A stretch of 7,146 bases of DNA from Gammaproteobacteria bacterium (GTDB taxonomy: Bacteria; Pseudomonadota; Gammaproteobacteria; SZUA-229), in NCBI GenBank assembly GCA_016764035.1, contig JAESSQ010000095.1, positions 1 through 7,146 of the forward strand, given 5' to 3'. Shown piece by piece: positions 1 through 6,679 of the stretch. Both the position numbers and the translations under genes were made by a program. The notes under the pieces are model-generated. The model was not told the DNA's origin and did no database searches. It saw only the letters and a program-made list of their open reading frames with translations. Position 1 is the first letter of the stretch, and the number at the start of each line of letters is the position of its first letter.

Positions 1-523
1 CAAACGTTTATGTTCAGTAGATAAAGCTAACGTGCTGGAAGTATCCGAACTTTGGCGTGAAGTCGTTACCAAAAACGCCAGTGCCTACCCTGAAGTCGAA
101 CTCAGTCATATGTACGTTGATAATGCCGCAATGCAACTAGTAAAGTGGCCAAAACAGTTTGATGTAATGGTAACGAAAAACATGTTCGGCGACATCTTGT
201 CAGACGCTGCTGCCATGTTGACCGGGTCAATAGGTATGTTGCCTTCAGCATCGCTGGATGAAAACTCAAAAGGCATGTACGAACCAATTCATGGCTCGGC
301 ACCTGATATTGCGGGGCAGGATGTTGCTAATCCGTTAGCGACGATTTTATCCTTAGCGATGATGTTACGTTATAGCCTTGATCAGGTGGAACTGGCTGAT
401 GAAATAGATGCTGCTGTCGGCAGGGTGTTAGATAAAGGTTTGCGTACCGCCGATATCATGGCGGATGGCTGTAGACAGGTGGGTACCATGGAAATGGGTG
501 AAGCAGTATTGGCTGAACTGTAA
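1..523 (+). CDS. leuB: 3-isopropylmalate dehydrogenase, C-terminal half (5' end outside window)
   Basis: LeuB oxidises and decarboxylates 3-isopropylmalate to 2-ketoisocaproate with NAD+, the third step of leucine biosynthesis, in the cytoplasm. The reading frame is open from base 2, so the gene begins upstream; 173 residues are visible, about half of the usual ~360. Visible family motifs are SVDKANVLEVSELWRE near the left edge (carrying the active-site Lys), YVDNAAMQLV, and the isocitrate/isopropylmalate dehydrogenase signature starting NMFGDILSDAAAMLTG with its metal-binding aspartates. These are followed by the NAD-binding loop YEPIHGSAPDIAG and a normal C-terminus (MGEAVLAEL, then TAA). 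Nothing looks broken. It is followed after 123 bases by asd on the same strand, a common neighbour of leuB. The GTG at base 32 is an internal Val codon, not the start. The identification is secure. Confidence 0.97.
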   Translation, partial: KRLCSVDKANVLEVSELWREVVTKNASAYPEVELSHMYVDNAAMQLVKWPKQFDVMVTKNMFGDILSDAAAMLTGSIGMLPSASLDENSKGMYEPIHGSAPDIAGQDVANPLATILSLAMMLRYSLDQVELADEIDAAVGRVLDKGLRTADIMADGCRQVGTMEMGEAVLAEL

Positions 524-582
524 AAAGGAATTTGCCTCAGAATTTTTTGTTGCGTCTGTAGCGTAATAATCAATAATGTTTT

Positions 583-606
583 CTCTGTGCCTTTGCGTCT
601 CTGCGG
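583..606 (+). repeat. three degenerate 8-base tandem units (CTYTGYGN)
   Basis: Three consecutive octamers, CTCTGTGC, CTTTGCGT and CTCTGCGG, fit the consensus CTYTGYGN, followed by TGAAA. They lie in the non-coding gap between leuB and asd. From memory, strings of this kind (reverse complement of the form CACCGCAGAGACGCA) occur as dispersed intergenic elements in many environmental bacterial genomes. That resemblance is recognition, not a search result. I see no gene here, and only one block of units is in this window. Confidence 0.55.
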
Positions 607-621
607 TGAAATGTTTATTAA
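593..621 (+). promoter_or_regulatory. weak candidate sigma70 promoter for asd
   Basis: TTGCGT (593-598) and TATTAA (616-621) are separated by 17 bases and would start transcription near 628, about 20 bases before the asd ATG. The -35 box lies inside the octamer repeat block. Both boxes are imperfect and the region is AT-rich, so a chance match is quite possible. No terminator hairpin is visible between leuB and asd, so asd may instead be transcribed from upstream. Confidence 0.25.
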
Positions 622-646
622 TATTTAGATTATAAGAAGTGAAATT

Positions 647-1669
647 ATGAAAAAAACATATGATGTTGCAGTAGTCGGTGCTACCGGTGCCGTGGGTGAA
701 ACCATGTTGTCGATACTTGCTGAACGCAAGTTTCCTGTCGGTGAAGTTTATGCCTTAGCGAGTAGTCGTTCGGCTGGTAAACGTGTTGAGTTCGGTGATA
801 AAACACTGGTGGTTCAGGACCTCGATAAGTTTGATTTTTCTCAAGTACAGATAGGCTAGTTTTCAGCAGGCGCGTCTATCTCTGAAAAGTACGCACCGAT
901 CGCGGCAGCGGCGGGTTGTGTCGTCATCGATAATACCTCACAGTTTCGCTATGACGATGATATCCCATTGGTGGTGCCTGAGGTTAACCCGCACGCGATT
1001 GCTAATCATAAAGTGCGAGGCATTATTGCTAATCCCAATTGCTCGACCATACAAATGTTGGTTGCATTAAAGCCAATTTATGATGCTGTCGGAATCGAGC
1101 GTATCAACGTGGCAACCTATCAGGCGGTTTCGGGTACTGGTAAAGAAGCTATTGAAGAACTCGCCGGTCAGACGGCGAGATTACTTAATGCCAAACCGAT
1201 GAAATGTGAAGTCTACCCAAAGCAAAATGCGTTTAATGTGTTACCTCAGATTGATGTTTTTATGGATAACGGCTACACCAAAGAAGAAATGAAAATGGTG
1301 TGGGAAACACGCAAAATTTTCGAAGATGAAAACATCATGGTGAACCCGACCGCGGTACGCGTGCCTGTTTTCTATGGTCACTCTGAAGCGCTGCATATCG
1401 AAACCAGAGAAAAAATTACCGCTGAAAAAGCCACTGAATTATTATCCAAAGCGGATGGTGTTCAGGTGTTGGATGAGCGAGAAGATGGTGGTTACCCAAC
1501 GGCTGTTACTGAAGGTGCATCAAATGACGCAACGTATGTAGGTCGTATCCGTGAAGATATTTCACATGAGCGCGGTCTGAACATGTGGGTGGTTTCCGAT
1601 AATGTACGTAAAGGCGCCGCATTAAATAGCGTGCAAATTGCTGAGATTTTGATAAAACAGTATTTATAA
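647..1669 (+). pseudogene. asd: aspartate-semialdehyde dehydrogenase with in-frame amber codon at codon 71
   Basis: Asd reduces aspartyl-4-phosphate to aspartate semialdehyde with NADPH, the branch-point step towards lysine/diaminopimelate, threonine and methionine. The ATG follows AAGAAGTGA at a good distance. Read through, the frame gives 340 codons, normal for the family. In order it shows the NADP-binding loop GATGAVG (residues 11-17), PLVVPEVNPHA (107-117), active-site Cys132 in NPNCST, Gln159 in YQAVSGTG, and RVPVFYGHSEALHIE (238-252) with the expected substrate-binding Arg238 and His245. The fault is TAG at 857-859, between IG (69-70) and FSAGASISEKYAP. Relatives usually have Leu there (ALFSAG-type motif), so one TTG-to-TAG change explains it. 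The frame is unchanged on both sides and the rest looks under normal constraint. If the stop is real, the product ends at 70 residues without a catalytic domain. Restart at TTG 968 would lack the NADP loop. A sequencing error, a recent mutation, suppression, or a second asd copy elsewhere are all possible. Confidence 0.9.
857..859 (+). other. in-frame TAG inside asd
   Basis: This amber codon replaces a residue that is normally Leu in the ALFSAG-type motif of aspartate-semialdehyde dehydrogenases. The coding frame continues unchanged for 269 more codons of well-conserved Asd sequence. No selenocysteine logic applies because the codon is TAG rather than TGA. Confidence 0.95.
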
Positions 1670-1698
1670 CCTATAGTTGTATTTGCACATTTAATGTG

Positions 1699-1712
1699 TA
1701 TTGTTAACAATA
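1699..1712. repeat. 14-bp perfect palindrome between asd and its terminator
   Basis: TATTGTTAACAATA is a perfect inverted repeat 30 bases after the asd stop codon. Immediately upstream and overlapping by two bases is a second, smaller inverted repeat, CACAT-TTA-ATGTG (1686-1698) with extra T-A and G-T pairs outside it. The symmetry without a T-run fits a protein-binding site better than a terminator, but the stretch is AT-rich and no regulator can be named. Confidence 0.4.
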
Positions 1713-1752
1713 AACTTCAGTAGATTGCAGTTACACGAGATTTTGCTTATTT

Positions 1753-1798
1753 ATCAGGTTTGGCCATTTAATGGATGTGGTCTAGACCTGATTTTTTT
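1753..1798 (+). terminator. rho-independent terminator after asd
   Basis: The left arm ATCAGGTTTGG (1753-1763) pairs with CTAGACCTGAT (1782-1792), including two G-T wobbles. After a single bulged base, CCA (1764-1766) pairs with TGG (1778-1780). The hairpin runs directly into seven T residues (1792-1798). It separates leuB/asd transcription from fimV. The inner CCATTTAATGG can also form its own small hairpin. Confidence 0.75.
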
Positions 1799-1905
1799 AG
1801 CTAATTAATGGAATTGCCTAACGCTGAAAAATAAGAATAAATCATGGTCGAAACAGGTCGTTAATGTGGCTAAAAAACATTATTACCAGTGGCGACGAGA
1901 TGAAT

Positions 1906-1910
1906 AGGGG
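1906..1910 (+). promoter_or_regulatory. ribosome binding site fixing the fimV GTG start
   Basis: AGGGG lies eight bases before the GTG at 1919, the standard distance. An in-frame TGA at 1901-1903 excludes any start further upstream, and starting later would remove the signal peptide. GTG 1919 is therefore the start. Confidence 0.75.
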
Positions 1911-1918
1911 ACTCACCA

Positions 1919-4900
1919 GTGCGTAAATTGCCAGTTCAAAAACGGCCAGCTCGTAAATTACTTGGGGCTATCGTTGCCGCGGCGTTATTAATACCAAACC
2001 TGGGTTTTACGCTTGGTCTGGGTGAGATCGAAGTAAATTCTGCTCTAAATCAAAAACTAAATGCAGACATTGAGTTACTGTCTGCGTCGCCTGAAGATAC
2101 TGAAACTATTATCATAAAGTTGGCATCTCGAAAACAATTTTCGCGCGCTGGTTTAGATCGTCCATATTCGCTAAATGATTTACGTTTTAAATCAGAAATA
2201 GTTGATGGTGTTCCTTACATTAAGGTTTCTTCTAGTAGCCCGATTCGTGAGCCTTTTTTAAATTTCCTGGTTGAAATTGATTGGCCTAACGGGCATTTGT
2301 TACGAGAATACACAGTATTGCTAGATCCTCCTGTATTCATGACACAGTCAGCGAGTGCTACCTCAAACGTTGTTGAGAGTGCTCCGACAAATACCGATTT
2401 CCGTCCCAATGCTAGTAATTCAAATAATGTTGCCACACCAGCGGTCACGCCTGGTGCGTCACTTTCATCCAGACCGACTGTTGTAACGCAAGCTCCAGTG
2501 AGTCAACCGGTGCCGGTACAAGCGGCACAAGTTCAAACAAAATGGGTACCGGCACCGGTTTTGCAACAGCAAAGCATAATAAACCAACCTGCGGGTAGTT
2601 ATAAGATTAAAGCAGGTGATACTGCATGGAGCCTGGCAGATGCTATGCGTCCAGATCAAAGTGTCACCGTACCTCAGATGATGGTCGCGATGCTGCGCTC
2701 AAACCCGGATTCCTTTATTAATGAGAATGTAAATGGCTTAAAACGCGGTTATATATTACGCGTACCGGATTACAACCAAATAACCTCAATCAGTAATGCC
2801 GATGCACTAGCTCTGGTTAAAGAGCAGGCAGCACTATGGCGCCAGTACCAGCAATCCCAGTCAGGCGGCCAACCTGTTTCCGCGATGAAGGACGATGGCC
2901 AGAAAACGGCCGGGTCAGGTGCAGACGATAATGCTAAAGCTGAGGATGATGCTTATTTGGAAATCGTAAGTGCTGGTTCGGGTAGTTCATCGGTGAGTGG
3001 CAAAGATCCAACGCAGATGAACGCAAAAGAGCTAAGAGCAGAACTGGCATTTGCAAGAGAAAGAGTTGAAACCGAGCTTGTTGAAAAAGAAGCTCTGCAA
3101 CAACGTGTGGCTACTTTACAGCAACATGTCGAAAAGATGAAAGGCATGCTCTCGATAGAGGATACAGAGCTGGCTCAGGTGCAGTCGCTAGGAATGCCTG
3201 ATGATAAAGACATGGCTGATGATGCCGATACCAGCGCTGAAAATTCTCAATTGGACGCTACTGATACTGAAGCGTCTGAAGCTATGTCTACAGATGCTGC
3301 TATTGAAGCAGAACAAGATGTAACAGACGCTGACATGGAAGCCGAAGGTCAGCTGGACGCAGAGAATACTGACAAAGAGGCACTTTTTGTTGATGACTCC
3401 GTTGCTGATGCTGCTGTGGTTGATGAAGATGCATCTACGCAGAATAAGGCAGCAAAAGAAAAAGACGAGAACACTGCAACCAAGCCTGAACTTGATCGTT
3501 TGATTACAGATAAGGAGCCAGACGGGTTACTGACACAATTCATGAGCAACCCAATGCAGTTCGCCGCGGCCGGTGGTTTTTTGCTGCTGCTTGCAGCGCT
3601 GATTGGATATATTGTTAAGCGACGTAAAACAACCAAGCAGGAAACGACGCCAGCAGTCGTCAATACTGTCGATGATATGGAAAGCATCGCCGATGATATT
3701 GCCGAAGAAGTTGAAGACGCAGAAGAGTTAACAACCATCGTGAGCGATGAAGACAATATTGTGGAAGACGATTTTGATTCTGAAGCAACTATGATCCTGG
3801 ATTCAGCTGACGATACAATAATTACAGAGGCTGAATCAGAGTCGGAGGAAGAATCTCGTGACGATGTTATTGCTGAGGCTGATGTGTATTTGGCTTATGG
3901 CATTTATCAACAGTCGGAAGATTTGCTTACCCAGGCAATAAAAGATAATCCAGATCGTGACGATTATCGCGTAAAACTGGCAGAGACGCATTATGCGAGT
4001 AAAAATGCAGCTGCTTTTGTAAGTGTTGCGGGTGATATACAAACGCGTGTTAGTGATGATTCATCGACCTGGAAAAAAGTTGTTGGTATGGGGCAGGATT
4101 TATGTGCTGATAACCCGATGTTCCAGGGCAGTATGGTTGGTGTAGACGAAGTAGGTATTGCGTCAACGCCAGAAACACCAGAAATGGATTTCGATTTAGG
4201 TTCTGACGGTGATGAAACCGAATTATCTGATCTGGACTTAACACTTGATGATGAAGTAGAAAGCGACAGTAATGATATTTTGGAACCTGTTGAAGAATTA
4301 GAATTTGACCTGAGTGATGCAGGTGCCGTTGAAGAACTAACAGACTTGGAAGATGAGTTTGCACTGGATATTGATGCGTCTGAACTTGATATCGAAATTA
4401 AAGATGAAGCTGATGACGAAGAAGAAAGCCTGGAACTAACTGGCGTGGACATTGGTCTTGATGAAATACTTGATGCTGAAGATACAGAAATTATCGAAGA
4501 TATAGGGGATATTGACCTCGATTTCGGCCTTGATGATGAGGTCGCGGATTTATCTGCAGATACCGAAGAAGAAATAGTGCTTGATATTAGTGCCGATATT
4601 GCAGAGGACTCTGAATCAGAGATAGTGCTTGATCTGGATGCTGATATTGAAGCAGGGATAGGGCTGGACCTGGATGATGAAGAGATATCTTTAGATTTGA
4701 CAGAAGAAGCCGCTGCTTTTGATATGGGTCTGGATGATGACGATGCAGCTGAGACTGAAACCGTTGAGACAGAGGTAGAATCAGAGTTAGATGAAGTTGA
4801 AGAAATAAAAGAAACCGAAGTGGCATCTTTGGAAGAAGATGATGAAGACGATTTTGACCTGTCCAACTTGGATGATGTGGATGAAATAAGTACAAAACTC

Positions 4901-5029
4901 GACTTGGCGCGAGCCTATCTTGATATGGGCGATCATGAAGGAACGAAAGAGATATTGGCAGAGGTGCTTGCTGATGGAAACGATGAGCAAAAACAGGAAG
5001 CAAATGAGTTGATGGCGAACATGGATTAG
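1919..5029 (+). CDS. fimV: FimV/HubP-type polar hub protein, type IV pilus assembly factor
   Basis: FimV-family proteins are inner-membrane scaffolds at the cell pole. In Pseudomonas and Vibrio relatives they support type IV pilus secretin assembly, twitching and the placement of polar machines. The 1036 residues show the full family plan. A signal peptide with a basic start and hydrophobic core occupies about 1-35, followed by the FimV N-terminal domain (about 34-140, beginning LGEIEVNSALNQKLNADIEL) and a Pro/Ser/Gln-rich linker. A periplasmic LysM peptidoglycan-binding domain spans about 226-284 (YKIKAGDTAWSLA to LRVPD). Then come a coiled coil (about 367-412), an acidic linker, one transmembrane helix (about 546-566, followed by KRRK), and a cytoplasmic TPR-like helical segment (about 650-708). 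A very acidic region covers 751-990, and the conserved FimV C-terminal domain about 987-1034 (TKLDLARAYLDMGDHEGTKEIL). The start is GTG and the stop TAG. It is flanked by terminators on both sides and so is probably transcribed alone. No pilus genes are nearby, as is usual for this locus. Confidence 0.95.
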   Translation: MRKLPVQKRPARKLLGAIVAAALLIPNLGFTLGLGEIEVNSALNQKLNADIELLSASPEDTETIIIKLASRKQFSRAGLDRPYSLNDLRFKSEIVDGVPYIKVSSSSPIREPFLNFLVEIDWPNGHLLREYTVLLDPPVFMTQSASATSNVVESAPTNTDFRPNASNSNNVATPAVTPGASLSSRPTVVTQAPVSQPVPVQAAQVQTKWVPAPVLQQQSIINQPAGSYKIKAGDTAWSLADAMRPDQSVTVPQMMVAMLRSNPDSFINENVNGLKRGYILRVPDYNQITSISNADALALVKEQAALWRQYQQSQSGGQPVSAMKDDGQKTAGSGADDNAKAEDDAYLEIVSAGSGSSSVSGKDPTQMNAKELRAELAFARERVETELVEKEALQQRVATLQQHVEKMKGMLSIEDTELAQVQSLGMPDDKDMADDADTSAENSQLDATDTEASEAMSTDAAIEAEQDVTDADMEAEGQLDAENTDKEALFVDDSVADAAVVDEDASTQNKAAKEKDENTATKPELDRLITDKEPDGLLTQFMSNPMQFAAAGGFLLLLAALIGYIVKRRKTTKQETTPAVVNTVDDMESIADDIAEEVEDAEELTTIVSDEDNIVEDDFDSEATMILDSADDTIITEAESESEEESRDDVIAEADVYLAYGIYQQSEDLLTQAIKDNPDRDDYRVKLAETHYASKNAAAFVSVAGDIQTRVSDDSSTWKKVVGMGQDLCADNPMFQGSMVGVDEVGIASTPETPEMDFDLGSDGDETELSDLDLTLDDEVESDSNDILEPVEELEFDLSDAGAVEELTDLEDEFALDIDASELDIEIKDEADDEEESLELTGVDIGLDEILDAEDTEIIEDIGDIDLDFGLDDEVADLSADTEEEIVLDISADIAEDSESEIVLDLDADIEAGIGLDLDDEEISLDLTEEAAAFDMGLDDDDAAETETVETEVESELDEVEEIKETEVASLEEDDEDDFDLSNLDDVDEISTKLDLARAYLDMGDHEGTKEILAEVLADGNDEQKQEANELMANMD
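4565..4660 (+). repeat. two tandem imperfect 48-base copies inside fimV
   Basis: Residues 883-898 and 899-914 of FimV are two 16-residue units, EEEIVLDISADIAEDS and ESEIVLDLDADIEAGI. At the DNA level they agree at 32 of 48 positions, with the exact 12-mer ATAGTGCTTGAT at 4574 and 4622. They sit in the acidic cytoplasmic region and suggest that it grew by short in-frame duplications that have since diverged. Confidence 0.6.
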
Positions 5030-5084
5030 AGGTTTCTTAGCGTGATTTAGCTTTAGCCATTATTATCCAAACTGCTGTAAAATA

Positions 5085-5118
5085 AAAAACGCCAGTCTGT
5101 AACTAGACTGGCGTTTTT
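5085..5118 (+). terminator. strong rho-independent terminator after fimV, possibly bidirectional
   Basis: AAAAACGCCAGTCT (5085-5098) is perfectly complementary to AGACTGGCGTTTTT (5105-5118), giving 14 base pairs around the six-base loop GTAACT. The GC-rich core ends in a T-run on the + strand and an A-run upstream, so the same structure could stop transcription from either side. It closes the fimV unit before truA. Confidence 0.92.
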
Positions 5119-5195
5119 ATTTACACACATTAGCAGAGTATCCCTGGAAGGCGAGCTAACGCTACCGTATTGGTTCTATTAAATTTGGTCTATGC

Positions 5196-5987
5196 ATGAC
5201 AAGTAAAAGAATAGTTTTGGGTATTGAATACAACGGCAGTTTATTCAGTGGTTATCAGTTACAGTCACAGGGCACCCGAACCGTACAGGGCGCGTTGGGA
5301 CAGGCATTATCAAAAGTTGCAAATGAGCCGGTTCGATTAACCTGTGCAGGCCGTACAGATACAGGCGTGCACGCTACAGGTCAGGTGGTACACTTCGACA
5401 CATCGGTACATCGACAATTAAAAGCCTGGATGTTAGGTGGTAATACAAACTTACCGCGTGATATATCAATTCACTGGGCGCGTGAAGTGAGTGATGACTT
5501 TAGTGCGCGTTTCAGCGCGATTTCACGCAGTTATCGATACATCTTGTTTAATCGAAAAACTCGCTCAGCCGTATTTCAGCATAATGTTTCCTGGTCATAT
5601 GACTTACTCGATGAGAAAAAGATGCATGCTGCCGCACAGGCGCTACGTGGCAAACACGATTTTTCTGCGTTTCGTTCATCGAAATGTCAGGCAAAGCATG
5701 CAGTGCGTGAAATGCAGAGCATCACGATTAAACGTGCAGGTGATTATGTAATACTCGACCTTAAAGCAAATGCGTTTTTACATCATATGGTACGAAATAT
5801 CATGGGTACGCTAATGGTGATAGGTCGAGGTGAGCAGCCAGTAGAATGGATGCAGAAAGTATTATCAGGTTTAGATAGAAAAAAAGCAGGCATGACCGCT
5901 CAAGCCGCCGGTTTGTATCTGATTAATGTAGAATACCCAGCGGAGTATGGCTTGCCGATAAGTGGCTGGTTGCCCATCATTAATTAA
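5196..5987 (+). CDS. truA: tRNA pseudouridine(38-40) synthase TruA
   Basis: TruA converts uridines 38, 39 and 40 in the anticodon stem-loop of many tRNAs to pseudouridine, in the cytoplasm. The 263-residue product has the family's usual length. It carries the catalytic Asp55 in AGRTDTGVHATGQVVHF, the conserved active-site Tyr113 in RSYRYILFN, HDFSAFRSS (154-162), KANAFLHHMVRNIMG (190-204), and GLYLINVEYP near the end. The N-terminal motif reads EYNGSLFSGYQLQ (11-23), where most members have YDG and GWQ; Asn13 and Tyr20 are the substitutions, and neither is the catalytic residue. The ATG at 5196 gives the expected N-terminus, but no purine-rich ribosome binding site is visible before it; the nearby ATG at 5192 gives only four codons. 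It lies behind the fimV terminator and 34 bases ahead of trpF, so it probably opens a unit with the trp genes, a common gammaproteobacterial pairing. Confidence 0.96.
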   Translation: MTSKRIVLGIEYNGSLFSGYQLQSQGTRTVQGALGQALSKVANEPVRLTCAGRTDTGVHATGQVVHFDTSVHRQLKAWMLGGNTNLPRDISIHWAREVSDDFSARFSAISRSYRYILFNRKTRSAVFQHNVSWSYDLLDEKKMHAAAQALRGKHDFSAFRSSKCQAKHAVREMQSITIKRAGDYVILDLKANAFLHHMVRNIMGTLMVIGRGEQPVEWMQKVLSGLDRKKAGMTAQAAGLYLINVEYPAEYGLPISGWLPIIN

Positions 5988-6021
5988 ATAAACAAGTTGA
6001 TTATTCAGAGTTAAATTGCCT

Positions 6022-6645
6022 ATGCGTACACGTGTTAAAATTTGCGGTATTACCCGTTGCGAAGATGCACAGCTTGTCGTTGATGCAGGTGTCGATGCTA
6101 TCGGATTAGTCTTTTATGATAAAAGCCCACGTTTTGTAAATGCAGAGATAGCTGCAGAAATCAGTCAGACGCTTCCAGTCTTTGTTACTTGTGTTGCTCT
6201 ATTTAAAGATGCTGATACGCACATGGTTAAAACCATATTACAGACAGTTGATATTGATCTTCTCCAGTTTCATGGCAGTGAAACCGTTGAGTACTGTGAA
6301 CAATTCAATCGACCTTATATCAAGGCTTTGGGTATGAAAGGCGCGGCATGTAATCAACAGTTTTTGTCTGCATACGTACAAAAATATCCATCTGCCAAAG
6401 CACTATTGCTGGATGGGCATGCACCTGGAGAAGCAGGTGGCACGGGTGAAGCCTTTATCTGGACATCAATGGCAACCATGGATACACCTATCATATTGGC
6501 AGGTGGCTTAACACCAGAAAATGTAAACGTGGCGATTAAGCAAGTGCAGCCTTACGCTGTTGATGTAAGTAGTGGTGTGGAAAGCTCACCAGGCATCAAA
6601 GATAAAAATAAAGTGGCAGCCTTCATGCAACAGGTTGCTATTTAA
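6022..6645 (+). CDS. trpF: phosphoribosylanthranilate isomerase
   Basis: TrpF isomerises N-(5'-phosphoribosyl)anthranilate to the deoxyribulose phosphate form (CdRP) in tryptophan biosynthesis. It is a single-domain TIM barrel acting in the cytoplasm. From ATG 6022 the product is 207 residues, the usual length for a stand-alone TrpF. It shows catalytic Cys8 in KICGIT, FYDKSPR (31-37), LLQFHGSE (80-87), catalytic Asp131 in LLLDGHAPGEAGGTG, the phosphate-binding loops GGTGEAF (139-145) and LAGGLTPENV (159-168), and VDVSSGVE (180-187). A TTG at 6016 would add two residues and sits closer to the weak AGAG (6007-6010), but ATG is preferred because family members begin within a few residues of KICGI. 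It stands apart from trpC rather than fused to it, unlike the enteric trpCF. It is 34 bases downstream of truA and 34 bases upstream of trpB. Confidence 0.96.
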   Translation: MRTRVKICGITRCEDAQLVVDAGVDAIGLVFYDKSPRFVNAEIAAEISQTLPVFVTCVALFKDADTHMVKTILQTVDIDLLQFHGSETVEYCEQFNRPYIKALGMKGAACNQQFLSAYVQKYPSAKALLLDGHAPGEAGGTGEAFIWTSMATMDTPIILAGGLTPENVNVAIKQVQPYAVDVSSGVESSPGIKDKNKVAAFMQQVAI

Positions 6646-6679
6646 CCCATTAGTTATTGAATAAATAAAAAATACAGTT

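Noticed and set aside
857..859. Pyrrolysine or other programmed decoding of UAG in asd
   Set aside because: The position is an ordinary hydrophobic (Leu) site in the family, one base change explains it, and fimV ends normally at TAG. It cannot be fully excluded without the rest of the genome.
968..1669. Separate 233-codon gene starting at TTG 968
   Set aside because: It is the C-terminal two thirds of Asd in the same frame as the ATG at 647. It has no ribosome binding site, and Asd sequence continues upstream of it to the TAG.
647..1669. Frameshift or insertion disrupting asd
   Set aside because: The codon frame is identical on both sides of the TAG and the total length is normal, so only a substitution is needed.
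3991..4866. 291-codon open frame on the - strand, Ser-rich
   Set aside because: It is the mirror of the Asp/Glu-rich fimV region: GAT/GAA codons read backwards give ATC/TTC and Ser-type codons. It has no recognisable domain, and the + strand gene is certain.
5491..5751. 86-codon + strand frame within truA
   Set aside because: It is an out-of-frame shadow of truA with no recognisable motif.
6016..6021. TTG start for trpF
   Set aside because: It adds only two residues; ATG 6022 lies at the position expected from the KICGI motif.
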